Assembly: GCA_000349905.1 (NCBI GenBank)
Contig: KB722736.1
Span: forward strand, 1,792,723 to 1,856,722
Direction: 5' to 3'
DNA from: Volvariella volvacea V23
Lineage: Eukaryota > Basidiomycota > Agaricomycetes > Agaricales > Pluteaceae
Length of the DNA: 64,000 nt
The first letter of the stretch is position 1, and every line of letters starts with the position of its first letter. Below, piece by piece: positions 45,809 to 57,780 of this stretch. The translations under genes and the position numbers were made by a program. The notes beneath the pieces were generated by a model. The model did not search any database and was not told where the DNA came from. It was given only the letters and a program-made list of their open reading frames with translations.

Positions 45809-47475
45809 CTTGGCTTTGGTTTCCTTCAAACGCTAGGATCTTTCGCGCATGGAATCAACGATTTTGGCTTTGGATGGACAAAAATAGGGAAGAAACGGGA
45901 AAGAGGAAGGGGGTATTAAACGAAGGAAGGAGGAATGAATATGAGGAAAATGGTGATGTTGACGTTGACGAGGATGATGTGGGGAACTAAGCGTTTGGAG
46001 CAAGGGGTTAAAAGGGGATAAGGGCGCTAGCATAAAATTGCTGTCTGATCACGTCCTACTTATTTGAGCTGTTACTGAGCGAGAGGGACGGAACCTCGTT
46101 AACCTCCGTACCTGGGACATACCGGATATGAACATGAATATGTTTATGAGCTGTCACCTTCATACACAAGATCGTTGGGCGAAATTTTATACGCTCCATA
46201 TTCCAGAGCGTGGTCTATACTAGATCCGTGCCATCTCTTTCCCCCCTCTCTCCACTGTGACTGAACGATATACGTTAACTTCCCATCACCTCGCATTCCT
46301 ACCGCCTTCAAACCCAGGTCGACTATCACTGCCACCATCACTTCCTCTTCGAGAGGGCCATCAAAAGTTCTGAACATCAGAAAACCCACCCGTTTTGTCA
46401 CTGCTATGACCACATTCGCGCCGACATGTGGAGTTGGGGGATCCTGTATTTCTCCCATGTCATCCTACTCAAAAGGAAAGTCTCGTGCTTGAAGAGATGG
46501 GCGATTGGCGAGGCATGTGCCTAGGGACTGTGGCGTTAAGATGCTATGGTCACAAATGCATCACTGGACAGTATAGGAAGGACGAGAAAGGACGAGAAGT
46601 GCTCCACAATGGAATGCCTAGGGGAGCGAAGCCTCAGCCGACCAGATTAAATTGAAGCTGAATTTGTCCTAACCTGGAACTACTGCAAAAGGACACGAAG
46701 GTAATGTAGGCAAATTATTGATGCAATCAAATTGACTCTCCATGGTAATACCATTAGGGTACCGGAGTATGGATGTCCAGCCCCTCAGCCCCTCCCAATC
46801 CGAAATCCGATTTCGTATCATATAAAAGGATACTGAGCAGGGTTGAGAAGGAGGAAAGAGGTCGACTACGAAACGCTCAAGCACTAAAATCACACGCATC
46901 GGCAACCCATATTGATCTGCAATACAATGAACACCGGAAACCGTATGCGTTAATCAGCGTGAGAGAACATGAGATTTTGAGTGACGGATGCTCTATTTTG
47001 CTTTTTGGGTACCGTCACAATGATGAGTCAGATGGTATCCATAATCATGGTATAATGCCCGGAGACCTGGGGACGAGGAATAAACGGAACCCCTGTAGTC
47101 GAGGCGTTCATGGACCCACTGAGCAAGTACCAGGGAGATCAACACTGAGTGGGGAAAATTGGGCTTGCATTTTTGTGTTTATGGGTACACGAGTCGTTGA
47201 TCCTGGTATTCGAGGAAAGCTCTCTAGCTGGTTCGGTCAGGCACTACGGCTATGAATAATTCAGCGGGATTTATACAAAGGTGCAGGGAGGAGACAATTT
47301 CCTGCGCAGTCGAATGAGATATGCAGGAGGTAGAATATTCTTATGGCAAAGCATATCTAGGGCTGAAAGCAAGAGAGGAGTTGCGATACAATTTCACTAA
47401 GTGCATTGTTGACATACAAACAGGTACATTACGGGGAACAATGTTTACAGACACAACTGTACATATGTGTAGTCT
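45809..47475. other. Intergenic with two doubtful frames
   Basis: A 104-codon minus-strand frame (46144-46458, MGEIQDPPTPHVGANVVIAV..) and a 160-codon plus-strand frame (46773-47255) are present. Neither shows a domain, signal peptide or introns, so I do not call them genes. Confidence 0.4.
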
Positions 47476-49871
47476 TTAATCCTCGACGATGCCCTTGACC
47501 AAAACTTTCACATGACCATGATATTTGGGTGTTAGGTAAGTGCGATATAGAAGAGCGCTCTCTCTGGCAGTAGGTAATTTATTAAAACAATTGATGAGCA
47601 CATTCGTTGAAGTGGAGCGACCATCGGGCATAGGGAACAAACGGGGTGGCGCCAAGGTGAGTCGCCCGAGGTGAGCACAAGGATTATTGCGAGTACTTAC
47701 GTAGTATCATGAATTTCCAGATCCAATTTCCGGAATACGTTGCCTAGGATGAGGTATAGCTCACACCAAGCAAGGCTATCAAGGAACAAAAAAAATCAAG
47801 TGCGTTCGTTAGCATTATTTTCCACATGGATGCAAGCCAGGTACAAAGAAAAAGACTGCCTCGTCTCAACGTAATAAAAAATTAATTACATACTTTATGC
47901 CTAGACAGCTCCTGGGGCCCTTTGAAAAGGCAACTAGATGCGCGTCACGTTCACGGATTTGTTCTTTCGTGTTCTTCGCCCAATCTTTCTTGGTGTCAGC
48001 GTCTTGATGGTCGCCAAGGTACATATCGGGCGACTCGCCCTCAATCCACCGTTCAGGAATAAACTTGGTGTGGTCTGGGAAAACAAGGGGGTTTGCATGC
48101 ATCATGGGAATGCCCATTGACACGGTGGTCTAAAAAAAGAGACGTGAGCAAAAGGAGGGATAGTCAGAAAGACAGAACTCAAACTTACACCAGCTGGGAT
48201 AACGGTTGACAATGACCCTAGCGTTGTGGTCTCAGTAGCGACCCTTGGAAGTGGAGAAACCACTCCAGGTGAGAAACGGAGCGACTCTTTGATGATTGCG
48301 GTCTAACTGGAGTTGAGGATTCGGGATTAGTTCGAAGGATGAAACTCACAAGGTAAGGTAATTTTTCTAATTTCTCCCAACACATGACTGAGTCCACCTC
48401 TCTCCAGTTCTCCTTCAGCTCCGTTCTCAATCTGTTCAGTATCCGCTTGTTGCTCAAAACGTGATACGAAGCAATCAAGCACGTATTTCTGACAGTTTCT
48501 GCACCAGCACCGAGCATCGTCGCGGCTTCATTGAGCAAAGACTGCTTCGAAGGTGGTGAGTGAGCGTTTTCGTGGCCAGCGCTTTCACCGTTTGCGTGAT
48601 TTTTTCCACTGCCCTTCTTGACAAGTTGGTGGTAAATAATGGCGTGGTCAGCTAGGTCGAGGGAATCGGGGTCTCGAAGAGCGAGGTCGACTTGAGCTTC
48701 AAGGACTTTGTAGATCTCCGTGACAGCGTTAACGGATTTAGGCTTCCCAGCTTTCCCTTCTACGTCCTCAGCACCTTCATCTTTGCTGGACTTTCCTTTC
48801 GTCAGCGGCAACAAAATTGATTTAAAGCTGTCGAATGTCGCTGATATTACGCCAATCAGGGGCCCACCCAACTCCTTAATCCACACCATTATCCCAGATC
48901 TTTCAGTCTTGTCGTCTTTCTTATCACCCTGAAAGATCGCGAGCTTGATTATAGGAATGACGAACGGGAAGTGCTGGAACCAGCAGTACATTGATACGAT
49001 CGATTCCATGAACACGACCACCGCATTCTCACCAAAGGATGTAGCTTCCGCGGAGAGTGTATTGAAGGAACGAGCGAAGCAGTATGAGGTTATAATGTCC
49101 AGGGTTGTACAGAGATAGCCGAATGTAAGGTCTGCAGGCCTCGGCTCGACCTCGCCCTTCGGCGGGATATGGTTGATAAGTCCATAAATTAGCTTATCGA
49201 CCTAGTAGCAAGCAGTCGTACCAAGTACGTTATTCATCATGACACAATTGTACCGAGAACGAAAAAATGCTCACAGTGGCCTGAATAACATGCTCTAATT
49301 TCAGGATTGCTTGGCGTGAAAACAAAGGACGGAGCACATCTTTCCTTGTCTTTGCATCTCGAGGGTTAAGGTAGCCGAACGAGGATTCGTGCTGAAGAAA
49401 CGCTTCATAGAATGTCGCTTCCTTAGGGAATTTATGTCCATAACGGACGTATATTTCCTCAAAAGCTTTTGGGTCATTGAAATGTACCTGAAGGGGGGAT
49501 GGTAGGTAAACGAGCCTGTCAAACATGTGCGAGTGCAAGGGGTGAGAATGAGCGAAAGGTAGTAGTGACTTACCTCGCTGGGTCCAATTCTAACCACAGG
49601 ACCTACGACGTTCGGGATGTAGCTGTCAGCATGCCAGCTCCTCGAGCAAAATCACTTGAGACGTACCATATTCCTCGTGCAACCTCTTTAACACCTCAAT
49701 TCTCTTTCCATCTCGTATCAGCTCATGGTAGATCCAGTACAGGTCCGTTGTTATCGCGATTTTCGGACCTGGGATATGCGAAAGTTGGTGGAAGTACAAA
49801 CGTTGATAAGCTTTGACAATAGCCGCTGATAGGAGGCCTAGGAGGACCAGGAAGACCAATGTGCCTAACAT
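47476..49871 (-). CDS. Cytochrome P450 monooxygenase 1
   Basis: A complete microsomal P450 split by about eight introns. The N-terminal anchor is MLGTLVFLVLLGLLSAAIVK, then HIPGPKIA (proline hinge). Further landmarks are VVRIGPSE, VHFNDPKAFEEIYV, the I-helix MLGAGAETVRNT (with the A-G-x-E-T oxygen-binding pattern), the K-helix ExxR in IIKESLRFSP, the PERW segment FIPERWIEGE, and the haem loop FSKGPRSCLGI with the cysteine ligand. The C-terminus reads RTYLTPKYHGHVKVLVKGIV, ED. P450s oxidise lipophilic substrates at the endoplasmic reticulum using electrons from CPR; the substrate cannot be predicted. A tandem paralogue lies upstream on the same strand at 50891-53090. Confidence 0.92.
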
Positions 49872-50890
49872 TGTCGTCGTCGCGCAAGGTCAGAGTATTG
49901 ATATTTGGTGCTGGGATGCGTTAGAGTTGCCAGTCAGTCTTTCGTGGGGAGGAGTTGAGAACCGAAGATAAGCAAGACCTGTACTATGGGCGTTGAAGTG
50001 ATACTGTGAGGATGTACTTTAATGAATGGCCAGATTTGGAAGATGGAGCCGCTTTAATTGTATCAGCGTTGGCGATTTGATGCCCGTCAAGCAGGGAAAC
50101 CGTTGAACCTCTTCAAGCTGCAGTTTGGGGTAGGAAAAAGAGCGCGATCGGAACAGAAGGTGATGGCGTGTCCTGGGTATGGTTTGAGGTAATAAGCCTC
50201 TCGCAAGAATGAGCAAGATTCTGCGGAGCCCGTGTATTTTCCCATGTGAGACCCATCCGCTGTTCGGTTGAATCAATATGATGTACGTTACACACGTACA
50301 GTCGTGTACGCTTAGCATCGACTATCATCAATGGCTACAGCTGCCGTCGGCGTCATTCGGCTGTGTTTGAGTGGGAGCAATGGAGCCAAAACCAAAGTTT
50401 TGACGCCCAACGAGAATAACTAAGACAAATGCGTCAGCCTTAATCACAAATGGAGATGGCGCAAGCTAAGACGTAGTGATGAACACACAACACGAGTGCC
50501 AGGGAAACCGACTCGCGGGAGGGCTTGGAGAGTGCACACACGCGATGCTGCTGCGAGACACAATACAACAGGTGGGTATTCGTCATGATTGCGGTTGGAC
50601 GGTTGTGTGGTGGAAGTTCAATGAATGAGAGTTCGTGCCTGACCACCAGTAGGCCAGGGACTACCATCATGATTTGCGAGAAGCCTGAGATTGCCACCTG
50701 ATTTTCCGGACAGCCGCGGGAGTACTGCGGAGGCATTGCAGCTAAGCTCAATGTTATAAATTCCGATGCAAATATTCAAGTATACATACAGTATACACCA
50801 GTTAAAGAAGCGTTTGATAGTACAAGCAGACGCTCTCTTGGTACAGATTAGATATTTCAAAATCGATAAGTTTCAAGCAACATTCAGTTC
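49872..50890. other. Intergenic between the two P450 genes
   Basis: No supported gene; upstream region of P450 1 and 3' flank of P450 2. Confidence 0.45.
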
Positions 50891-53090
50891 TCAATCCTCG
50901 ATACCCCTGACTAAAACTTTCACATGCCCACGATAGGCTGGTGTAAGATATGCACGATAACGAAGATCATCCGCCCTAGTTATAAAAGAAACGCGGTGAA
51001 GTGGTATAAATACAAAGTGACGACAAATACTTACGTCGTCTGGTATGTTTCCAAGTCTAGTTTCCTGAATACGTTGCCTAATATGAGATACAACTCGCAC
51101 CACGCAAGGCTATTAGAACCAAAAATGGTCATGTCGTTAGCGTTACTCCTGTCATGTCGTGAAAACGACCCAGTTGCCTTCGAAACGGGGGTTGCACACT
51201 CACTTTATCCCAAGGCAGCCTCTAGGACCTTTTGAGAAAGCAACTAAATGAGCTTCACGTTCACGGATTTGTTCCTTCGTATTAGAACGTCGGAGTTTCT
51301 CCACCTCCGCGCCGAGATCACCCTCTCCGTAAAAGAATGCATCTAGGGGTTCACCCTCAATCCATCGTTCAGGTATGAATTTGTTTGGGTTTGGGAAAAT
51401 CCTTGGGGTTGCATGCATGATCGGGATACCCATTGATACGATTGTCTACAGAATAAGCAAGTCAGATGGTCCTAGATTGGATCGATTTCAATGCCAGACT
51501 TACACCAGCTGGGACGATTGTTGATGTTGATCCAATTGTCGTAGTTTCCGTAACTACCCTAGGCAATGGAGAAACTACTCCCGGTGAGGATCGAAGGGAT
51601 TCCTTTATGACAGCTGTTTAATGAAGTAGAAGATACAGTGAGGACGAATATAGTGATGATTCACCAAAACTCACTAGATATGGCAGTTTCTCCAACTTCT
51701 CCCAACCCATCCCTTCGTTTACATCTTTCCAATTCCCTTTCAATTCCGCTTTCAGCCTCCTCAAGATCCTTTCATTATTTAAAACGTGGAATGTAGCGTT
51801 AAGAGATGCATTCTTGACAGATTCACTACCGGCCGCGAACATCACTCCAGCTTCGTTAAGCAAAGATCGCTTCGAAGGCGCCGAGACGTCTTGACCACTT
51901 TTGCTATCGCCCTTTTTTACGAGTCGGTGATAGATAATAGCGTGTTCGGCTAAGTCGAGCGAATCAGGGTCTTGAAGGATAGCATCTATTTGGGCTTCGA
52001 GGACTCTATAGAGCTCTTTGGTCGCTTCCACGGAGTTGCGCTCATCTATTCCTCTTCCCTCAACTTCATCACTGCCATGAGCTTTCGCCGCTACCCGAAC
52101 CCCTAGAATCCGCCTCAACCCATGGAACATCGCCGCACCTAGCTTCATTGCAACCCCGCTCGACCACTTCGACCGCAGTCTCATCCATCCGCCATCCCCT
52201 CCGCCATTTTCAAATATCGCCTTTTGTGCGAGAGGGATTGTAGATGGGAAATGCTGGAACCAACAATACATCGACCCAGCTGATTCGAGAAAGGTGATTA
52301 TTGGAGCAGCGAATGACGTCGGGCTGTATGCCAGCGTGTTGAACGAGCGCGCGAAGCAGTAGGAGGTGATGATATCCATGCTTGTGCAGAGATAGCCAAG
52401 GGTTAGATCAGCGGGCATAGGTTTTTCCTCATGCTTCTCAGGAATATAATTGGTAAGGGAGGAAATGAGTTTATCGACCTAGCAATGGGGGTGATTACCG
52501 GTAAGCGACTTACAGCGAAGTGGGGACCTACGGTGCTTTGAATGACGCTTTCAAGCTTCGAGATCGCCTGGCGAGAGAATAAAGGTCGGAGGACGTCTTT
52601 TCTGGCTTTTGCTTCTCGGGCGTTCAAATATCCAAAAGACGACTCTTGTTCGAGGAATGCGTTATAAAATGCCGCCTCTTGTGTCCATTACGAACGTAGA
52701 TGTCCTCAAATGCCCTGGGATCGTTAAAGTGCAACTTTTATGGGTAGGGTTAGGAGACAGCGGTTAACAGTAGGGTTGCACTTTGTAGTTACCTCGTTAG
52801 GTCCTATTCTGACGACCGAGCCTTTGCATATCTTTATCAGATCAACCAATCATTAAATGAAGGAACAGCGAGAGCATACCGTATTTCTCATGCAACCTCT
52901 TCAATGCTTCAATTCTTTCGCCATCCCTTACCAAATCATAATAGACCCAGTACAGGTCCGTCAACGCCGCCAACCGTGGTCCGGGGATGTGCGAAAGTTG
53001 GTGGCCATACAGTCGGTGACAAATTTTAACGATGGCCAAGGATGCGAGACACAAGCACCCAAGAACGATCCATGTGCTTGACGTCGCCAT
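50891..53090 (-). pseudogene. Cytochrome P450 2, tandem paralogue with a frameshifting deletion
   Basis: The layout matches P450 1: anchor MATSSTWIVLGCLCLASLAI, HIPGPRLAAL, VVRIGPNE, LHFNDPRAFEDIYV, YLCTSMDIITSYCFARSFNT, MFAAGSESVKNA (I-helix), VIKESLRSSP (ExxR), FIPERWIEGEP, haem loop FSKGPRGCLGI, end VKVLVRGIED at 50891. Near 52677-52681 the coding strand reads GGACACAAGAGGCGGCA, where P450 1 has GGACATAAATTCCCTAAGGAAGCG: ten bases are missing, which shifts the frame. No intron signal rescues it that I can find. All catalytic motifs downstream are intact, so the loss is recent, or it is a sequencing error. The I-helix has Ser-Glu-Ser in place of the usual Glu/Asp-Thr pair. Confidence 0.75.
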
Positions 53091-54349
53091 TGCTCTCTGC
53101 CTGCAAACTGAAGAGGTTGAGCTTGGCCTAGCACGCGATGACAACCCAACAGGGGGGTGGATGGGAAGGTCGGCGTATGTTTTGAAGTCTTGTGGGGTTC
53201 CTTTAAGTGCATAATCGAGTATGCAGTGAATATACACTAATTTTGGAGCGCCTGTGGAGAGTTGTCAGTACACATGAACGAGACCAGGTCCACTGGCGGA
53301 CCAGTGAGTCACTAGTCACGCGTCACAGTCAAGATTGTGTGACGTGACCGGGTGACAGGTCTCACCGCGTACTATGAGCCAAAGCTCTCGTCCGGGTGAT
53401 CATACTTAGTGAACCCTTTTGTTTCGGGAGTGGTTCAAGTCTTCAGTATTGCAGATCTGGAGGAGTAGGCCGACGAAGATGGTGCTTCTCTTTGGTGCCA
53501 TGCGCTGCGATAGCACTGGCATCAGTGACTACTCGACGTCTTGTCCTTCTGGACGTAATTCAGGTTTCGGGATTGCATGCTGCTGGGTTCACAAACGGGA
53601 GGTGCATCCATATTCCAGCATCAGGGGTGAAAAAGGAGGCGGGGTTAGGCATACGCCGGATTCTACCTAGAGGCTGCTGTCCATCTCATATTAAGTACCA
53701 CCGAAATGATCCACTCCGTGAGTCCCTTAGTTTCAGTGATTTGATCTCCCCGAAGTCTCCTTCGAACGAGTGCTATCATGATCGGATGATCACCCTCTGG
53801 GCACATGCATATTCAGAAGCTTAGACTCGGAAGAAGCAAGGACAAATCCACGAAGCCACTGGTAAGGGCAAATCATTCGGCGAGTGATCATGAACTCCCA
53901 CCCTGTTGGTAGTCTTTTCCCCACTGTTCGACTATTGGGGCCGCGTCACCGCCGATGCCGCAGAGCCACCGCAATGTCGTACGCCATGGCGGTGATCGTG
54001 CCGAAGGAAAAAGTTGTCAGTGCCACTCGCTGTTGACGCTCCTCAGGGTGGCAAGTGTGCGTATGCATATGTAAGCCGACATTGCCGGGATATGCTTGTT
54101 CTTCTGCTTGCACTTCCTAGGGATTCATCATAAGAATGTTGGTGGATTGCATTCTCATTGAGTTGATGACGGGGAACTGTTTATGCTCTTCTGTGGTCAT
54201 ACGTAACACACTTACCCTTATCTTCTGCTTGTCAAAAATGAGTTCACCCATATATATAGGTCTCTGGAGGCGAGTTAAAAGATCAGAATAACAGCCATCT
54301 AGTCTCGTCACATCCCCTCAAACAACAACTAATCTTCATTCAACTGAGT
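53091..54349. other. Divergent intergenic region
   Basis: No supported gene. TATATATA near 54251-54258 is about 95 bases upstream of the NmrA-like gene ATG. Confidence 0.4.
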
Positions 54350-55578
54350 ATGTACAACGATAGTGCCAAGCCTGTTGCGCTCCTCTTTGGCGGTAGCGGG
54401 CTCGTCGGCTCAGTTGTCACTGAAGCACTACTTCAGCGCAACAAATTCGTACGTATCTTTTCCTCCATCGTCCTGGTCAGATGATGATGACGCCTTTCAC
54501 AGCAAGTAAAAATCGCCACCCGATCTTCGCAAGCCGATCTCAAACCGAGTCTCCTCGCCTTGCAATCTCGTGGTGTTGGGATTGTCACAGTCGACATCAA
54601 GAGCGCCAGCCTAGATGAGCTCGTCGCCCTCTTCCAAGAGCATCAACCGCATACTATCATATGTACGTTGATGTGGACGGAAACGCATCTGCAAACCAAG
54701 TTGATCGATGCTGCGGTCAAGGCCGGAGGAGTGCACCGATTCGTTACATCAGATTGGGGAACTCCTGGGAAGAAGGGGGTTAGGCAATTGCACGACGAGG
54801 TGTGCAGCGGTCTACACAATAACCATGGAGTATCGTGCTGATAAGATTTATCATTCTAGAAATGGAAGATTAGGGATTATGTCAAGGCATCTGGCCTTGG
54901 ACACACTTGGGTCGATGTCAGCCTCTGGTCAGTTAAATCGTCCACATGTCCCCTTGCATTATGACTCATTCTTTCGTTCCCCATCCTATCATTGCATTGA
55001 GCAGGTATCAGAACTACATTGGTGCCGCAGAGGCAATAGGCTCCCAATGGCCCTGGTTCGAAGTAACCCTTCGCACCTTGTACAACGGCGGAGAAACCAA
55101 AGCCGCTCTTATCGATATGGCTGAAATCGGGAAATTCGCTGCCAGGATTGTCTCAGATGAGAGGACATTGAACCGATATGTCTTTGTCTGGGGAGACGAA
55201 CTTACCCAGAAAGAGCTGCTAGAGCTCGTGCAGAAGTATTCTGGGAAACCGCTTGAAATTGTCCATGTGAGTACCTGAAAATCATGCAGATTAATGAGCA
55301 TGACTGATAGCAGTGCTGTTTTCGGTGAATAGAAAACTACTGAAGAGCTCGAGTCTCATCTAGATAATCTGCGTCAAAACCCCTCAGATCACTATGAAAT
55401 TGGGTGGAACGAGTACCTTCACAGTGTTTGGGTACTAGGTGAGGACATAAAAGAGAAGGCGGTACAAGAAGAATATGGCTCTGCGTTGCTGGGGAAGGAC
55501 TTATACCCAGATGTCGTGACGAAGAAAGCGGAGGATTTCATTAAAGAGTTCTATGCGGCAAAGGCTAGCAGTGCCTGA
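54350..55578 (+). CDS. NmrA-like / isoflavone-reductase-like NAD(P)-binding protein
   Basis: Five exons (54350-54448, 54503-54799, 54860-54927, 55005-55266, 55333-55578) encode 323 residues. The Rossmann nucleotide motif is ALLFGGSGLVGSVVTEALLQ (GxSGxxG), followed by VKIATRSS and a long helix. HRFVTSDWGTPGKKG and LGHTWVDVSLW match atypical short-chain dehydrogenases of the NmrA/isoflavone reductase type. The C-terminal part (MAEIGKFAARIVSDERTLNR, YVFVWGDELTQKELL) is the substrate-domain region. Members either reduce aromatic or carbonyl substrates with NADPH or act as redox sensors; which applies here is not visible. It ends just before a fragment of the D-amino-acid oxidase gene. Confidence 0.88.
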
Positions 55579-55700
55579 GGAGAAGGACATTTAACATTCC
55601 TTTCTACGTACATTAGATGACTGTATCGTAACGATTTCTATCAAGCGGCGGATAAAGAGTGTTAGTATATAATTTTGATACTAATCCATGGAATGCAGCA

Positions 55701-55866
55701 TCCACAGATGAACTTGTACAGACTTTTCTCCGTCCTTGACATTCTCATCCTCAATTCCTTGCAGTAGGATCCCCGACCTGTGATCAACTCAATCAGCTTC
55801 CATTGGCGCGAGGAGCTAGAGAAGATGCATACAATAGCGTGCATCTACTTCTACCCTGTCCGTGAG
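55701..55866 (-). pseudogene. Remnant of a D-amino-acid oxidase 3' end
   Basis: This stretch aligns with the last exon, last intron and the start of exon 5 of the intact oxidase (56231-56410). Shared segments include ACAGACTTTTCTCCG against ACAGGCTTCTCTCCG, TCAATTCCTTGCAG against TCGATTTCTTGCAG, and CTACCCTGTCCGT against CCACCCTGTCCGT. The rest of the gene is missing. It looks like the residue of a tandem duplicate, mostly deleted. Confidence 0.75.
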
Positions 55867-56230
55867 TGTAGCTAATACTTAAGTGCCGAAATGCGCTTTG
55901 CTTCCCATTCTTGTAGGTTTCACGACTCAGCGAAAGTTGTCCAGGTGTACTTCAAAATCGAACAAATAGCTTTTTATTTTTTATTGTTTCTGGGAAGCGA
56001 ATTGGACATGTACTGCACTACATATGTAGGAGCGCGAAAGCACAAAGCGGCGCAGCCGCAATGCACATCATTAAGATTATCACACCTCGCCTACACTGTC
56101 CAATGAGCTGACTAAATTCAGATAATGGCTTCATGTTTCCATTTGTGGCAGAGACGTATATACGATTAAGCTAATGATTAATAAAAACTATTCTGATATA
56201 TAACCCAAAAAGATGCTCTATAGGATGCGT

Positions 56231-57780
56231 CTACAAGTGAGCTTGCACAGGCTTCTCTCCGCTCTTAATGTTCTCAGCCTCGATTTCTTGCAGCAAGCTC
56301 AAAACATCCCCAGCACATCCCAACCTGTGAGCGACCAGATAAGCATCAAATAAAGAGAAAACAAAAAAAGAAGCACGCACGATAGTGTGAAACCACTTCC
56401 ACCCTGTCCGTAAGAATGGATAATCCGACTTGTCGAAGCACCGCCTGCGGTCTTCTTCCTATTTTCCCTCTCTACTCGGACGTTGGAGTCGCGGAAGGGT
56501 CGGAGGCCTTGGACGAACGGCACTGGATCGTATTCCGCATTTTCAAGGCCTGGAACGAAATTGTTGCATCGCTCTCTCATGCGTTGGATTTCTGGGCTTT
56601 CGAGTGTAAGGTCAAGCGAGTGTACGTATGGTTGAACGAGTCCTAATTCGATTCCGTTAGTTGGGTATGTCACAAGGCAGAAATGTCGAAGGCTTACCTC
56701 CGAGAATGAGCGTCTTGTCGTTCCTTGGGACGATGAACACAATGTCCTCAGCCTCTGCACCGTGCGTATCGTCGTGCGACACACACAGCGCCTCCTTCAC
56801 GATCGGGAACCTCTTCCCGTCATTAATAACCCTGATCAGTGCCCCTCTGAGCGGCACAACCGTCCTATCGCCCGCACTCTCGTACGCCCCCAATCCCGTC
56901 GCGTTGATGATCGCATATGCGCCATATCGCTTGAGCAGGCGCTCTTCTTGCTCCAGAACGTCGCCTGATATCTTGGCTGTGACGAGTTGGCCGCCCTTGG
57001 AGAGGACGAGGCTGCGGAGGTAGAACATGTATTGGTCGGTGTCGATCACGGGGGAGAGGTGGCGGTACGAGTCCACGACTCCTGCCTTCTGGTTGACAGC
57101 GTGTTGGGTGACCAGCTTGGGGTCGCGAAGGAATCCTTGAATCTGAAAAGAATGCATCAACTTTCCCATTCGCAGAATAGTAGATCCAACACGGAGCTCA
57201 CATCGGGAACGTCTTGGATTTCGAGCATCTTTTCCAGTTGGCCCGGCATCTTCTCTAAAACCTGTTCAAAGAAGAAATTGGCCATCCTCATCCGGACACC
57301 GTGCTCCTCGACGGGGACGATCTTCATTAGGCGATCCAAAGCGCGGTAGGTCGTCATGCACCACTTCTTGGAGTTGTCCAGCGAGATGAGGTTGGTGTGC
57401 TTGCCGCAAACTGCGGGGGGCCACTCCCAGCTAGAAGTAGGCGTGAGTGGAGTGGTGATGGAGAAGAAGTAGGGGGCTTACAGTGCGCCAGCGATCTGGG
57501 AGGTGATTCTGTCTTCGAGGGAGGCCCATTTCTCGGATACGACAGTTACACTGTAACCGGCATCGAGTAAGGCCCAAGCAGTCTAAAACGATCAACTTCA
57601 TTAGCGGGTGTATCGAGCGGTGCTGGGACGAGCAGAACTAACAGTCAAACCAGTGACTCCACCACCGATGACAAGAATTCTCTTATCGGAGTGAGTTCCA
57701 AGGAGTGGGTTGGTACCGTAGTTGAGAACCAGCTCTCCGTTGATTTGAGAAAGGAAGACTGAGGCTTTGGGAGAGGACAT
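56231..57780 (-). CDS. D-amino-acid oxidase
   Basis: Six exons (57780-57643, 57582-57482, 57430-57202, 57142-56698, 56642-56381, 56324-56231) give 422 residues. The FAD-binding Rossmann motif is RILVIGGGVTGLTTAWALLD; SQIAGALWEWPPAVCG and AIINATGLGAYE follow. The DAO signature near the end reads RIIHSYGQGGSGFTLS, with Arg of the signature region and the Gly loop intact. Family members oxidise D-amino acids to 2-oxo acids with release of ammonia and hydrogen peroxide, usually in peroxisomes. The last residues are PVQAHL; this is only a loose match to a C-terminal peroxisomal signal (HL in place of KL/RL). A fragment of a second copy lies just downstream. Confidence 0.93.

Noticed and set aside
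46144..47255. Two intergenic frames of 104 and 160 codons as genes
   Set aside because: They show no family features or splice structure and face each other in a region without other coding signals.
47476..57780. P450s, NmrA-like protein and D-amino-acid oxidase as a biosynthetic cluster
   Set aside because: No polyketide synthase, peptide synthetase, terpene synthase or transporter is present in the region; adjacency alone does not support a pathway.
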